From contig NW_026570222.1 in the NCBI RefSeq assembly GCF_019649055.1, positions 3,286,001 through 3,350,000 on the forward strand: a DNA stretch of 64,000 nucleotides, written 5' to 3'. Source of the DNA: Paramacrobiotus metropolitanus. Lineage: Eukaryota; Tardigrada; Eutardigrada; Parachela; Macrobiotidae. Made by a program: the position numbers and the translations under genes. Under the pieces are notes generated by a model. The model made no database searches and was not told the DNA's origin. It worked only from the letters and a program-made list of their open reading frames with translations. Each line of letters opens with the position of its first letter. Within the stretch, counting starts at the first letter, position 1. Below are positions 26,851-37,799 of the stretch, piece by piece.

Positions 26851-29800
26851 TTACGAACTGGTACCGGGCGCATTCACTGGATAAGCCAATGTCACATTCA
26901 ATTGGGGGTTATGCTCTTTGAGGGATTTCTTGGCGTAATGCGACACCAGATCCCTTAATGTGACAAATTCTCCTGTGGGTGCCGCGAAACCGAATGCGTT
27001 CTCATTCTGATTGATCAGGCAATGACCTACTTTGCCATTCCTACAACAATGCCAAAAGGCGAAATCAATACATGGACCCAATGACCGTGAAAAGAAAAAT
27101 TTAATGTCTGGGCAAGTCGCTTGTACGATCTCGCCTCAACTCTCGAGCCTTACAAAGCTACACACGTAAAACCCACTATCATTCAAGTTAACTGCAGTCT
27201 TCCAAACTTTAGAGTTTGGAAGTCTGCAGTTAACATATTTCAAATTCTACCAGTGACCATATAATTTTACTTACACCATAACAGAAAGCGCATGCGTCTG
27301 ACCAGACGAGCCCTCCATTCGCCGGCGAATAAGAAATGTCCCGGATGGTTTGTTAATAAGTAGTTTCTCTGCTTGTTCCCGGGTAGCATCTGGTATGTAC
27401 CACATCTTCTCATCATTCTGCACCATCTCGGACGTTGCGGGTACTTCAAGAATCGTTTCACTGACCGGAGACGATTTCAATCTACAATACACAAGAAAGT
27501 GTGAAAAATGGCTATGTGAATGGTTATGTGAATTGTCCGAACAGCGGAACTATCAAATGCGTTACCAGTTCTACTGTCAGTATATAGACAATAAAAAAAT
27601 GTCGATTTATTACGATTACAAATTTATAGATCCTTTCCTGACAGCGTTTATTACGTTACAGAAATTAACAGCCAGGTCATGAAAAATACCTCTCCGAGCC
27701 TTTCTTTTCTCCCAACTTCGCTGATTCCTGCAGGATCTCATCCAGCTCACCTTGATTAACCCCACTCCTGGTCAACAACCTGAACACAAAAACGATCCCA
27801 TCAGCGAATACCGCAACAACATCACCGATCCCATTTACGCAAATTAAATAGTTGTGCCGACCGGAAATCTAGGTTATAGATAGACGCTACTCGTTAACGT
27901 ACTTGATCATATCGCCACGAACAATGTTCAAATGGGTGATGCGTGGTTTGATGTTAGCCAGATCGTTCTCCTTCGTCTTCAGCCACTGTGTCTGGAGATT
28001 GAGGTCAACTTGCAGTTTGGCTCGATTACTCAATATCCCGTCCAGACGGGCTTTCAATAGGGCATAGTTGGCTTTAACGGCGTCAATCTCATTGGGCTTT
28101 GCATCACGCTGGTAGCGTTCGTGGATTTTGATCTGCTCTTCGAACATTAATACTGCCGCGTCGAATGCCGCCATGGCCTGGGTTTTCATGTTGACTTCCT
28201 GGGCCGTACGTGTAGTCTCCTCCGTCAGGCGGTCATAAATCTCACTCCACATGTTATATTCCATGTTGTTTTCCTTCAATTGCTGCAAAATCTTATCCCG
28301 ATCGGAAGAATCAATAACACCCTGAAGAAAATACCCTTATATTTAAGAAAATCCAAAAAATGTTTAATCAGGCAACTACAGTTTTACCATAACAGTAAAC
28401 TAATTAAATGTCGAACTTGATTTTGGTGCATTAATCAGTCGGAGAATACTGAACCTATTCCTAAAGGTGGAAGTTCATAATAGAAGGTAACACAACCTTT
28501 CTTCCAGACAACAACTAATTAAGTCCAGGTAGATGCGACCAGAAGGGATTTTTAATCGTAGTTCACGCGTCAAAATAGAATCCTTTGTGCTATGAATTAC
28601 ATAATAACAAGGAATGGTATTCCAAGAGACGTCACAGAAAATGTTACATAATGGATAAGGAAGAGTTTTCTCTTGAGCATAACGCTTTCCCAACAAGGCA
28701 TGCACAATAAATCACGCAACCAGTTTCCTAATAATTACCCAGGGAGCGTCGCTCCGTCGGCACTCAGTAGCAGCAACTCTTCATTTCGTAATTAGCTTCA
28801 GTATTTCATAACTATAATCAACTGTGCCCGTGTAATTACTGCCCCCACGCATAGCCCACGTGTGCCACCACCTACGTCCAAGACCTTCTGATGTCGACTA
28901 TCAGTGGTATTAGAAAAATTGAATCACGATCTTCACATTTCGGTGACTGGATAATGTTTAACTTAATCAAAGCGAAATAAAGAGGTTCCGGTTGACGTCA
29001 CGCTATTCCTACCTGATTCTTGGACAAGGGACTGATGAGACAGATGTCAAGCATGCGATTATAGGGCGCCAGGGAATTAGTGCGGTGATAATCAATGACA
29101 GCCTGGACGCTATCGAATTCCAAGGGCTCGGCAAATCCATATTTGCCATCCCGTCCAATAATGCGGATGAGCTTATTCGCTCCTTCTTTTCTGTAACAAT
29201 AAAACAAATTTCAGATTTCCCATTTCCGATTTTCAAACGTGTTCGTTAATGCGTACACAGCATGGACCCATCTAAATAAAGACAAAACTGCAAATTTTCA
29301 GGAACGATAAAATAAGAATCATCGGAATCACAAGTAAGTAGTTAAGGTTTCAACAGCAATACAGATGGCATATCAGACTCAACGTGAAACTTTACTTTCT
29401 GGAAGTCTATCCTAGTTTTTTAGGATGTTACCAACTTAATCAAAAACAGATTTGATGAAAAAAATCACAGAATTTCACACAATTTACATGCTCTGTGGTC
29501 TTCAGAGACATGTTCTGTACAATTGTACCGGTTGTACTTAACTTAAAGCTGTTTTCGCCGACTGTGCCATTCACTGTTAGGTCGTTTAAATCATTCACTT
29601 AGTTGAACTGATATATAAATTTCGGAAATGCAGTCGACGTTCTGCTTATAAAACTTGCTTACCGCAACGTCAGCGTATATTCTCCTTGCACTTTAGTGGA
29701 TGAAGCGCGCACCAGGAAACTTCCATCGGGCTGATCCTTCATGGCGGCAGCAGCATCATCACGCGACACACTACCCCAATACCAATCGCAATCTTCCAAA

Positions 29801-32800
29801 TTTTTCGGTGACGACGCTAAACCTCGTGCACCGATGGAATTCCGACGTGCAAATTCCGATGTTAATGAGGCTATTTCCGGCAGTCCCGAGGGCACACCTA
29901 ACAGCAATCCAAACAGTTATGCCTGTACTCGAAAATGCTAACAGTCGATTTAGCAAAAACGACTATGAATAACTACATACTGTATGAGTCTATTCCAGAA
30001 TACTCTGAGAAACATGTGAGTGCATAAACTGCAAGCGTCAACAAAAACGGAAATGTTTCCAGGCATTTCACAAAACCTATACATATTTGTAACCTTACAA
30101 GGTGCCAACTAGAACATTCTGCGTTGTTTAATGCGGTCGAGGTACTTTTACAATTTAAAGCATGATAATGCGGCCGTTTCACATTACATGTACTGCACAC
30201 ACGATAAAGCCATAACGGTACGAACAACCAGTAATAATTCCCCTAACTCTCTCACCGAAATCTAAATCCGCAATACATAGATCGATACCCCAGGTTCCCT
30301 TCAGTAGAAGAGTTTCCAAGATGACATTGTACCAGTTTATATGCCGCGAAATCAGTCTACGAGCACAAATGCACGTACATATCCCATTATCCCATTTCTG
30401 AATGTCCCAGATTATTCTCTTCCTCAATTATCATTTACTCTGTTTTGAGCCAAGATGGCCGGATAAGCCCCACCGCTAATGGTTGCAGCAATAATGTGGG
30501 ATTACACTTCTTCTCTGACTGTTTTATCATTGAGCACAAGCGACAAAAATGGCCCATCAAATATCGCAGGGTTTTCGCATGGGCGTCAGGCAATTTTTTT
30601 GCCAAATCCAGAATAATACTAGCGCGCTGATCCTCGGTTTCACATAAACCTAACGAGAAAAATATCATGAAAAATGTTGAGATCAAGGTAAACCTATCCA
30701 CGAACAATATTTAATCGGAAATCAAAGCAAGTGGCGGATTACTTCACGCGCCACGAACATAAACGATTTTAATTATTTTTTACTAAAAAAATAACCAAAA
30801 GACTTGATCATTTTAAATTAAAAATTTAATCAAAGGGATTGCGCCAAATACTGTTTTCCGTCGTATCTGAACTCACTTGTGGCCTCTATGAACATGTCGT
30901 ACATGGAGGTAGGTATCACAGGAGTAGGCAGTTCCAATAAATACCGCTTTAATACTTCAACAATACAGGCGATTTCACAGGCCGACAATAAGTTCAAATC
31001 TACAAAAGAATATTATAACAACAATACGGCACAGGCAAAGTTTGCCACTACACGATCGCAAAATTTCGCACCTCCTGATAATGAGATCTGTTCACAGACT
31101 ATCCGAACCACATCCGCCGGAACGGTAAGGGAAAATATCCTATTGAGATCGTGAGTTGCAGCCGACGCGCGCTTTTCGATTTCTTCCACACATCGAGCAA
31201 CCAGTGCCGGCACCGGTTCATCTGATAGCAGCTGCTGACTAAGTTCTACACCAAAAACTATGAGAAGAAAAATCATGTCATTGCCATATCATAATTTAAG
31301 CGATTATCTGCCTATTAAATTTTGATGTTTCCTTACCTCTTCGTGCCAAGCAGCTCTCCGCCAGTGCGCACGCTGTACATCGCTTTTCCAGCCGAGTCGA
31401 ACAGCTCCGCTGACAGGAATGACCAACACCGACTACAATCAAGATTGTTCGACGATCACAATTAACCAACAATGTGCCACTGGGAAAATGGAATAAACTC
31501 CAAAAAAAATCAAAAAGCGTCCTGGACTTACGTTGACACGGGCAGCTGCCGCAGATAAGGGAGCCATGCATTAAATGCTTGCAACTGTCACACAGGCTGC
31601 CACTGGCTAAAGTGCCCAAATAATTCTCCGTCTTGAGACGGTCTGGAAGCAAAACAAATGGTGCGATCTCTGGGTTTACCATTTTTTTAAGGGATACATA
31701 CACATAAGCACTAACAAGCTCCCGATAGACGGACAACAAAAAATTAAGAAATTTGCCTTTACTATCTTATCACGTATACGAGTACCTATGCTTCCCGGGC
31801 TTTTCAGACTTTGCCTTTGCTAATTCTCAGCCATTTACCGATAGTACGGTTTCTGCTAATTGATATTAATCTCGATCTCGCCGTAAGTGGTGTCGGAAAT
31901 CACACTCGCTATCAAAATCAGTGCCATGACCCCAATTTGATATCTAAACATTTAGCCGCCGCTTTACTCTGACCAAAAGATAACTTTAATCTCTGTGGCA
32001 AATTCGTCTTACTCCTACGCAAAATTTTGATTGTTTCTAGCTTGGATTATTGTTTCATATTGCAAGTGCACTTTTCCTTCTTCAAAATAATGAAAACTAA
32101 AGCGCACAAACCACACGGAAAATTTGTAATGGCAACTGAAAGAAAAGAAAAGCAACAGTGAAACCTCTTCTGATGCACTGCAAACCCACGGCAAACTTCC
32201 AGCCATCTTTAATTTTGCTGCCCGCCATACAATTTTGGATATTTAACAATTTCTAGTATCTTGAAAAATGACCATAAGTTCGTAAAATTAGTACAAGCCT
32301 GCCGCTATGTTCTGTAAACTGCAAAATGCTATACTACACGCTTTCCACCATTCTACAGACTATAGTTGGAAGTAATAATTATACTCAAACGCGATTATTG
32401 CACTTTCAGCAAAGTCACCTCCAAGGATTAATTAGCAGCGATTATAGATATCCATTAATCATTCGCGAAATACGTACAGTACTGCACGCACCGAATTGCT
32501 ATCTACGCACTTTATTGCCGCCAGGCATTTGTCCTTCAAACAGAGACAAAAACTAAAAGGAGTGTTCTTACTAACAATAAGCCAACCAGGAAACACGAAG
32601 CAATGCAGTAGCGATCCAATAAATTTATCTTAAACCTAGTTTGCAAAAAATAATGCTTCAGTTCAATAAAGTAATAAGGACAAATAATTTGCCTGAAATA
32701 GGATTTTACTAAAGCGGTACTTCGTATAGGTAACCGTATAAACTTCGAATTTAAAAAAATAAAACAAGCAGAAAAATACGCTCCCGCTTCAAACGCAGTT

Positions 32801-33569
32801 AAATCTACATTGATTGCAAGATTTTTACTGACCATGCACGGCTGGTGCATCAAGCACCATTCACCAACAAGACATAACCGGTTTCCGGTAAAAGCTCATC
32901 AATGATTTCGCCGAAAGACCATGCAGATGAAACAGCAGCGTAATCGAGCTTAATTCTCGCGCTGCCAGCTTCACAGAATCCCCGAATGCCCCTAGCCTTT
33001 CCTGGACCACTCTGACTTGCCGATAATTAAAAATGAAAAACGAGAACATTCAGTCATTAACCACTTTTCCGCGCCAGCGAACTCAAGCCATATTCAGCTC
33101 AGTAAATCAGCCAGGACATGTATCGCATTGACTAATTATGGCAGCGCGCCGTCTGGCTGCCAGCCATGTGCATCAGAATTCCTGTTCCTTGTCACGAGAT
33201 CGATGCAGTCGCATACTGCAACACTTAGGCAACTGCACACGCTGTACAGCAGCACCAAAGTGAGCAAGTACTGCAGTATAATTATCGAACAGCCAGGAAC
33301 ACAATAGAATATGCATCCAGGTTTGTCATGAGTATTTTATACATTGCGACTAGCCTTGACTGACAGATAGATCTGCCAGGGGCTGCCGAAAGTCGTTTTG
33401 GTTACTTTATGTGTTTAGGAGAACCCTCGACCGCATTAAATCCAACTCCAGTTACCAGGTCATTATTTCTGTGCGCGAAATTTACCATCGCACAGTAGCA
33501 TTAAACGCACTCACCTATTGTGGCTAAATGATAATCACCCGATACGGATTCACTGAAATTATCCTCCAT
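26851..33569 (-). CDS. PI3K regulatory subunit, p85-type, with C1-like N-terminus
   Basis: Exons in coding order: 33515-33569, 32858-33001 (both tentative), 31532-31642, 31337-31432, 31072-31257, 30877-30999, 30439-30649, 30289-30356, 29663-29897, 29013-29190, 27903-28321, 27690-27779, 27275-27481 and 26851-27040. All phases close, giving about 770 residues; human p85 has 724. Residues about 80-125 form a Cys/His-rich C1-like segment (CDSC, CGSC, HSC, then C-x7-C). Residues about 135-330 are a RhoGAP-like BH domain (LKRYLLELPTPVIP, KTLRYLMGHFCRL). The N-terminal SH2 has DWYWGSVSR and GSFLVRAS. The inter-SH2 coiled coil contains FEEQIKIHERY. The C-terminal SH2 has GTFLIRRR and ends after NVTLAYPV. 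This subunit binds p110 through the inter-SH2 coil and phospho-Tyr through the SH2s. No SH3 is seen. The two first exons are inferred only from ATG, splice sites and phase. Confidence 0.9.
27187..27234. repeat. Intronic hairpin, 22-bp arms
   Basis: Arms at 27187-27208 and 27213-27234 are inverted copies with a single T/T mismatch and a 4-nt TTAG loop. It lies in the intron between the last two p85 exons. It may be a fold-back repeat or a mirtron/miRNA-like precursor; sequence alone does not decide. Confidence 0.75.
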
Positions 33570-34548
33570 AGATACTTAATGATTTCGGAATTCGAAAGCT
33601 CAACTCGCTCTGAAAACAGAAAAAAATAAACTTACAATCGTTAAATCAAATACCTCCTTCACAAACATGTACGAACATTGTTATTACTAGTTTGGTTTGC
33701 AACCGTTTATAATTTTGTCACAAACTAACAACCATTAGACTACTGTAAATGTAATGAGTATTAGTAAATTACTACTCTAGATTTCCGAATACTGCAGTCA
33801 CTCAAGTATCACTTACAGCACGCAAACTTGACTTTAAAAATTAAAACCACAGGAAACAGACGATTAAACAGATCCACAGAACAGCGACGGCGAACTGATT
33901 CAAGAAATGAAAAGTAGCTGAATGCCACTGAGCTGCAAATGAGCAAGGAAATTAGGGGATACCGAAGCAAAGCGGAACCATTATCCACTGGAATAAAGCT
34001 GCCATCATCAAATTGCTGCAACAGTACAAGTTCTGTACTCGAACTGGAAGTTGAGCAACTGCAAAATTGTGCTCTAATAATGACCAGTGGTGCTCTGGAA
34101 GGGTCTCCAGATTTACAGGTCAGAGTATCATTCAAACAAAAGTTACAAAACCCCAAATTCGTTTAATACAAAAACGGTATCGCTAGAATCGGGATCAGAA
34201 ATAGTGTAATATGGTACTGTACGTATCCGACAGACTGCTACTTACTTACTACAGTACCAGCTAACAGCTAACTGGAAAAAGAAACCGCCAGCAGCCAGTA
34301 CATAGGATCAAACTGCAGAGTGCATACTACAGTTCCACCTGGGATGGCGTATTACTGTACATACAATCAGTGTGGCAAGGAAAATTACAGAACCGGAAAA
34401 GGACATTTAAAGGAGTCTCACACAAAACTGACTCGGTCATCCAGGACCTGCGTTACCTGCGCCACAAACAAATAAGGCGATCAAAGCGCCGTATCCAATT
34501 CGCCGATCGAGCGTTAGTGCAAAAAAGTACAGTACGTAAGTACTGTAA
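33570..34548. other. Upstream region of the p85 gene
   Basis: About 1 kb upstream of the proposed p85 start, reaching the MITE at 34549. No gene is supported. ORFs at 33809-34166 on both strands overlap one another and have no domain features. The p85 promoter probably lies here. Confidence 0.4.
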
Positions 34549-34811
34549 GGCGGAATCCATAAATTACGTCACGCAAGTTGGGGGAGGGGAGGGTCCTGAA
34601 AGCGTTACTGTTGTTACAAAGGGGGAGGAGGGTATTAAAAACTTTGTTACGATTCTGACGTCACCATGCTAATCTATGGAGGGGTTCTAAATTTGTTACG
34701 CAGCGCTCAGGGGAGGGGATCTGAGTTTGTCAGCACTGGTGAGTCGTGACATAGGGGGAGGGGGGTATCAAAATGTCGAATTTCTGCGTTACGTAATTTA
34801 TGGATGCCGCC
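34549..34811. mobile_element. 263-bp MITE with TAA target duplication
   Basis: The ends are inverted copies: GGCGGAATCCATAAATTACG on the left, and the reverse complement of GGATGCCGCC on the right with the same CATAAATTACGT block inside. TAA flanks both sides, the usual PIF/Harbinger target. The interior is G-rich (GGGGGAGGGG tracts) with further ACGTCAC/GTTACG sites and no ORF. Its TIR differs from that of the nearby full-length Harbinger element, so another element must mobilise it. Confidence 0.78.
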
Positions 34812-35172
34812 TAATCATTTATCATACCTCGTGCGCTCGTGTTAGTACGTACTGCGAAGTAGTAGTCTAGTAGAGCAGCACTTCAGAGTTCAGACTATGT
34901 ATTTACTATTTCGATAGCAAAATAGTATAAGCACTATTACAGCCGTGCGCACTAATAAAGTACGGAAGTACAACACTGTACGAGTTACGTTAATATTTAA
35001 TATTTTTAATATTTACTCTCGGCTCAATATGTCCCGGTTTTGTAAAGTATAGCCAGTCATGCACTGTACGCGGTTCAAAACACTCGCTGGATCAGATGAA
35101 CAGAAATCCACCAATGAACGTGATTGGCTGTAATGCCCGTCAAAATAACGGCTAACGATCGGTTTTCGAGCG
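34812..35172. other. Non-coding spacer between two elements
   Basis: About 360 bp of AT-rich sequence with repeated GTAC-containing words. No gene or element end was found. Confidence 0.4.
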
Positions 35173-35180
35173 CGTTGAAC
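35173..35180 (+). repeat. Left target-site duplication CGTTGAAC
   Basis: An 8-bp direct repeat identical to 37338-37345. It flanks the 2.2 kb TIR element. Confidence 0.85.
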
Positions 35181-37337
35181 GGCCAGGGTCAAAAAGAGGG
35201 AGGGAAAATTAAAGGGAGGGATTTTCTTTGGTCAAAAAGAGGGAGGGAAGACTAAAGGCAGGGATTTTGGGTGGTCGAAAAGAGGGAGGGAATTTGTTTT
35301 GTCAAAAAAAAGAAGAAAATTTTCCTTTTGGCAAAATTTTCAAAAGAAAAAGGAAATTTTTTCGGTCAAAACGAAAAGCACGTCTTTGCGGCGCGAGATG
35401 TTAAAAAAAGCTGTAACAGGAATTTGGCAACTACACACGACGGTTCATACAAGTATTGTTGTTAAAAGAAAACAGCCAACGCTTAGAGTATGCCAGTATG
35501 GAACCAAGCGTTATGCGCAGGTCAGGGCAACAATTTTTTTCAGCATCGTCTCTCACGGCCCACTTTGAATGGTAGTGTTACGATTTGTTATTATAAACGT
35601 CAGGTCTTATGAAAACATGCAATAATCCAAAAGAAGTACAGTACATGTGCGTACTGGTTGTGGAGACCCTACATCAAATTTAGTAATTTATTCAGTAATT
35701 TAATTTCTAAATTTTTAATTTAAAGTTTTTTTATTCATAGTTATTTGTTTAACTCGCAAAGATTGACTAGAATGTAATCAAAAATCAACATTTGTAGGGA
35801 AGTCCAAGTTTCTGAATAAAAGATCGGCTGCTGTCTGAGTCCCGACGGGGTCACCAGCAAAACCCCACAAATAAAAACAGAACTTAATTACCAAGAAAAA
35901 GATCTATACTAGGCCGGCCTCCGCCGGCATCTATACTACGCAGTTTTCAAATCTTGCTAATCAGACAATTCTCATCAAAATTACAAAAAGGAGTTCGACA
36001 CCGTTCTAGTGAGAGCTCTGACCTATGTACCGTGCCGGTACGGCAGGACGTGACTTATCAGCTAGAGCGAGGCGCCTGTTTTTTTACTGAATCTTAATAA
36101 CAGGAAATGTCAGTGAAATGACACCCTATCATTTCGGAAATCATTCATTTTGGAAACCGTTTATTCCGGAAACCATTCATTTCGGAAACCGTTCATTTCG
36201 GAAACCATTAATAAAACCAAAAAAAAGATGACAGTACATAAGAACACAAAAAAGAGTAACGTCATAAAAACATAATCATAAAAACATAAGAAAACTTGGA
36301 ACGAATAACAAAAATAAGAAAAGCTAAGAAACCTGATAAAAAACAAGAATAACATAAGGAACCTAAGAAAGCCGTTCAATTAAGAAACTTAATTAAGAAA
36401 CCTAATTAAGAAACCTGATTAAGAACTTAAGGAAACCTAAGAAACTTAAGAAAACATTTGAATAATACCACCTCATTAAAAAAACCACCTTATTAAGAAC
36501 TCTAATTAAGTGCCCTAATTAAGAACTGAAGAAAGCCTAAGAATCCTAAGGGTTATTTGAATGATAACATAATAAAGCATAAGAAAACCGAAAAAAATAT
36601 TGCCGAAATGTGCGGTTCCCGAAATGAACGGACACCAGTTAAGGCAGTGAAATAGTCTGGGTCAAAGTCTTAAAGAAGGCAGCGCATGAGTATGTACTGT
36701 ACACATTTGTATACAGCGATGTACAAAAATCAAAAATGTTTTTATGTACTGTAACTCATGCCAGTAGCCACATTGCTATTAATTGTTTAAGACTTACAGC
36801 ATCAGATATGTCCCAAAATAATCAAGTATGAACGAGTACAATACCTTTAACAAGTATCATAACAAAATGCCACTCATAACAAAAGCACTTCCTTTACGCT
36901 ATCCTGATCGAGGAGTGGGAATAGTACTTACCTCTATAATCGATATCGAAACATAGCGGAGCGGCGTACTTCGTCCTTTTTATGGTAATAATTATCATTA
37001 TTATCTAATAGCTGGAGAATGGTAGTATGTTTTGGTAGAACTGGGCTATTGTTCTCCTCGAGGGCAAAGTATGGCGCCAAATGCGCCAGCCCCGAATTTT
37101 GTAAATTTTATATGGGAATTTTGACACTTTTTTCCGGGGAGCGGGGGGGGGGGCGCTGGTGTTAGAATTCCTGTTACACTTTTTTTGAAACAAGTGAACT
37201 CGACTTTTCGTTTTGACCAAACAAATTCCCTCCCTCTTTTCGACCGCTCAAAATCCCTACCTTTAGTTTTCCCTCCCTCTTTTTGACCAAAGAAAATTCC
37301 TCCCTTTAATTTCCCCTCCCTCTTTTTGACCCTGGCC
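35181..37337. mobile_element. Non-autonomous hAT-like TIR element
   Basis: The element starts with GGCCAGGGTC and ends with its exact complement. The inverted ends run from 35181 to about 35425 and from about 37163 to 37337, sharing blocks such as AAAAAGAGGGAGGG, TTTTCTTTGGTCAAAAAGAG and TGTAACAGGAATT. The left copy carries about 65 extra bases of A-rich sequence. A perfect 8-bp duplication flanks it, which fits hAT-class integration, as does the CAGGG start. No transposase ORF is present in its 2157 bp. The middle is AT-rich and includes tandem repeats near 36136-36208. The element ends only 16 bp before the Harbinger element. Confidence 0.85.
36136..36208. repeat. Tandem 16-bp repeats inside the TIR element
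   Basis: About four to five imperfect copies of a CATTTCGGAAACCGTT-like unit. An inverted relative (CCGAAATGAACGG) occurs near 36612-36625, so a further small element from about 36122 to 36632 could be nested here. Confidence 0.6.
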
Positions 37338-37345
37338 CGTTGAAC
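37338..37345 (+). repeat. Right target-site duplication CGTTGAAC
   Basis: Direct copy of 35173-35180. Confidence 0.85.
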
Positions 37346-37350
37346 AGTAA

Positions 37351-37353
37351 TAA
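37351..37353 (+). repeat. Left TAA target duplication of the Harbinger element
   Basis: TAA directly precedes the left TIR and is repeated directly after the right TIR at 42884-42886. The 3-bp length and sequence are diagnostic for PIF/Harbinger. Confidence 0.8.
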
Positions 37354-37799
37354 AGCATGTGGTATACTCCATCTGGAGCGCTTCCAGTTTGCTAACTGGC
37401 ACCAGTTAGCTGAAGGTTGTTTATACTTTCGAGCTTCAGTTGTCTTCCAGCTTCGGTTGCAGTATAAACAACCCTCAGCTTGTCTGCAACCGAGGGCGAC
37501 TGCACGTGCTCCGGTTCGAAACTGACATCAATACTGATGAAATGAACGTGTTCAATTTTTATTGTGTACTGGAGCCCGCGCTGAATTTCTTTTTGTAGCA
37601 CTTGATAATAATTTTGATTGCGCGTAGTTCTATATCAAATTTCTTTTGTGAAAACGTTTCTGATTATTCCTGATCTCTGGAATCATACTTTTTTCAATTT
37701 ATTCCGTTTTGTGGATTTGGCTTTTTCCACGCTATCAGCATCTTGTAGTTTGCGCTGCGTACGTTTTCTTTTTGTCGTTTTCATTAGTACGTGTACGAA

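Noticed and set aside
31850-31945. Signal-peptide-like short minus ORF upstream of the C1-like exon
   Set aside because: It stops after 31 codons with no donor that joins the p85 frame. The exons at 32858 and 33515 fit phase better.
35834-35880. GTCCCGACGGGGT sequence resembling the GTCTCCCGACGG near the right Harbinger end
   Set aside because: Only a short GC-rich match, with no inverted partner or target duplication; probably chance.
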